Below, one piece after another: positions 63,487-64,000 of a stretch of 64,000 nt of DNA. The translations under genes and the position numbers were made by a program. The notes beneath the pieces were generated by a model, which was not told the origin of the DNA, did not search any database, and saw only the letters and a list, made by a program, of their open reading frames with translations. Numbering within the stretch: the stretch's first letter is position 1; every line of letters begins with the position of its first letter. The stretch is from Halobacteriovorax sp. (lineage in GTDB: Bacteria; Bdellovibrionota; Bacteriovoracia; Bacteriovoracales; Bacteriovoracaceae): assembly GCA_020048985.1 (NCBI GenBank), contig JAIFLR010000016.1:19912-83911 (forward strand). The letters run 5' to 3'.

Positions 63487-64000
63487 TTAAATTTCTTTGA
63501 CTTTCCACAAATTGAAATAAGTCATCTCATCCAAGTCTGAGATGTCTAACTTTGACTTATTATAGAAGAATGGTGATGCGACATAAAAGACAGGAATACA
63601 TTCGGAGTCATTCACCATTTGAAAAGCTATTTCATTTAAATAGTGCAACGTTTTCGAAACGTCAGCATTCTGATACTCAGACATTAATTGCTTAATTTTT
63701 CCATTCACGTCTTTAAACATTGGAGCCGAAGAAAAATAGTACAAATTGATGGACTCCCCAACGATCACTTGATCCATTGCTGTCACACCAAGGAATATCT
63801 CATAGTCTTTCTTTTTGATGAACTTCTCAAACTCCAATGAAGGGACAGTTGCCTCGATGTTTACTGGGATTCCAAGGATTGCTTCAAGAGATTCGACTGC
63901 CCCTTTAAGAGTCACATCAAAGGCCCTTTGATAAGTATGGATCGTAATTCCATTCTTCAAAGCTTCAGGAACCTTGGATGTATCTATTTCGCTCCAACCT
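63487..64000 (-). CDS. Peptide-type ABC solute-binding protein, C-terminal part
   Basis: The frame is open to the window edge, so only the C-terminal 170 residues are visible. ESLEAILGIPVNIEATVPSL, QLMSEYQNADVSKTLHYLNE and the ending TYFNLWKVKEI are what one expects at the end of a family 5 (oligopeptide/dipeptide) solute-binding protein. It is immediately upstream of the YcaO gene and translationally linked to it (stop TAA followed by ATG). The N-terminal half and signal peptide lie beyond position 64000. Confidence 0.75.
   Translation of the reverse strand, partial: GWSEIDTSKVPEALKNGITIHTYQRAFDVTLKGAVESLEAILGIPVNIEATVPSLEFEKFIKKKDYEIFLGVTAMDQVIVGESINLYYFSSAPMFKDVNGKIKQLMSEYQNADVSKTLHYLNEIAFQMVNDSECIPVFYVASPFFYNKSKLDISDLDEMTYFNLWKVKEI

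Overview
The window looks like chromosomal DNA of a Gram-negative bacterium of about 40% GC. The housekeeping block trmB-dnaG-rpoD, the secreted and lipoprotein repertoire, an outer-membrane polysaccharide export (OPX) lipoprotein, TolC-like proteins and a heptosyltransferase-type gene all point to a double membrane. The gene style and the density of surface-polysaccharide genes would fit the Bdellovibrionota (Bacteriovorax/Peredibacter type). That assignment is inference from gene content, not a database result.

Layout. (1) 1-8.1 kb, + strand: 3' end of trmB, dnaG, rpoD with a strong terminator, a SWIM/SNF2 helicase and a DUF218 protein. (2) 8.1-13.6 kb, - strand: a secreted repeat protein, two tandem TolC-like proteins with an extra C-terminal domain, and a transglutaminase-elicitor-like secreted protein. 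(3) 13.7-30.8 kb, - strand: one tightly packed operon read OPX lipoprotein -> phosphopantetheinyl transferase -> NRPS/PKS hybrid (A-T-KS-AT-ACP-aminotransferase) -> NRPS (C-T-C-A-T-TE) -> secreted DUF4091/GH123-like protein. (4) 31-39.5 kb: two GT4 glycosyltransferases on +, facing a - strand exopolysaccharide operon (ATPase, Wzz-like, Wzy-like, GT2, methyltransferase, GT4). (5) 39.7-44.4 kb, +: nitroreductase-family protein, a large Asp-box propeller lipoprotein and a WcaJ-like initiating sugar-phosphate transferase. (6) 44.5-48.6 kb, +: a four-gene Dlt-like set (adenylation enzyme, carrier protein, MBOAT acyltransferase, SGNH-like membrane-anchored protein). (7) 48.6-59.5 kb: heptosyltransferase-like, WaaE-like and GT4 transferases, galE, queC, a dihaem cytochrome and ugd. 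They are interrupted by small hypothetical genes and by a compact AT-rich three-gene operon (GHKL ATPase, STAS-transglycosylase fusion, lipoprotein). (8) 59.5-64 kb: secreted protein, HigBA-type toxin-antitoxin, RAYT-like Y1 transposase coupled to an ORF6N protein with twin palindromes upstream, then a YcaO protein next to the 3' end of a peptide-type solute-binding protein.

How the parts work together. UDP-sugar enzymes (GalE, Ugd), the WcaJ-like initiator, several glycosyltransferases, the Wzy/Wzz/ATPase set and the OPX protein form a Wzy-type exopolysaccharide pathway, though no Wzx flippase is visible here. The Dlt-like set could decorate that polymer or another envelope glycan. The NRPS/PKS line is co-transcribed with the OPX gene. 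By code reading it should activate a proline-like starter, extend it with malonate, transaminate the beta-keto group to a beta-amine, add one or two residues (the last glycine-like) and release the product by thioesterase. The most unusual items are this operon, the STAS-SLT fusion operon, the Dlt-like set inside a Gram-negative polysaccharide locus, and the ORF6N-RAYT pair with its palindromes. Several + strand genes appear to have leaderless promoters.
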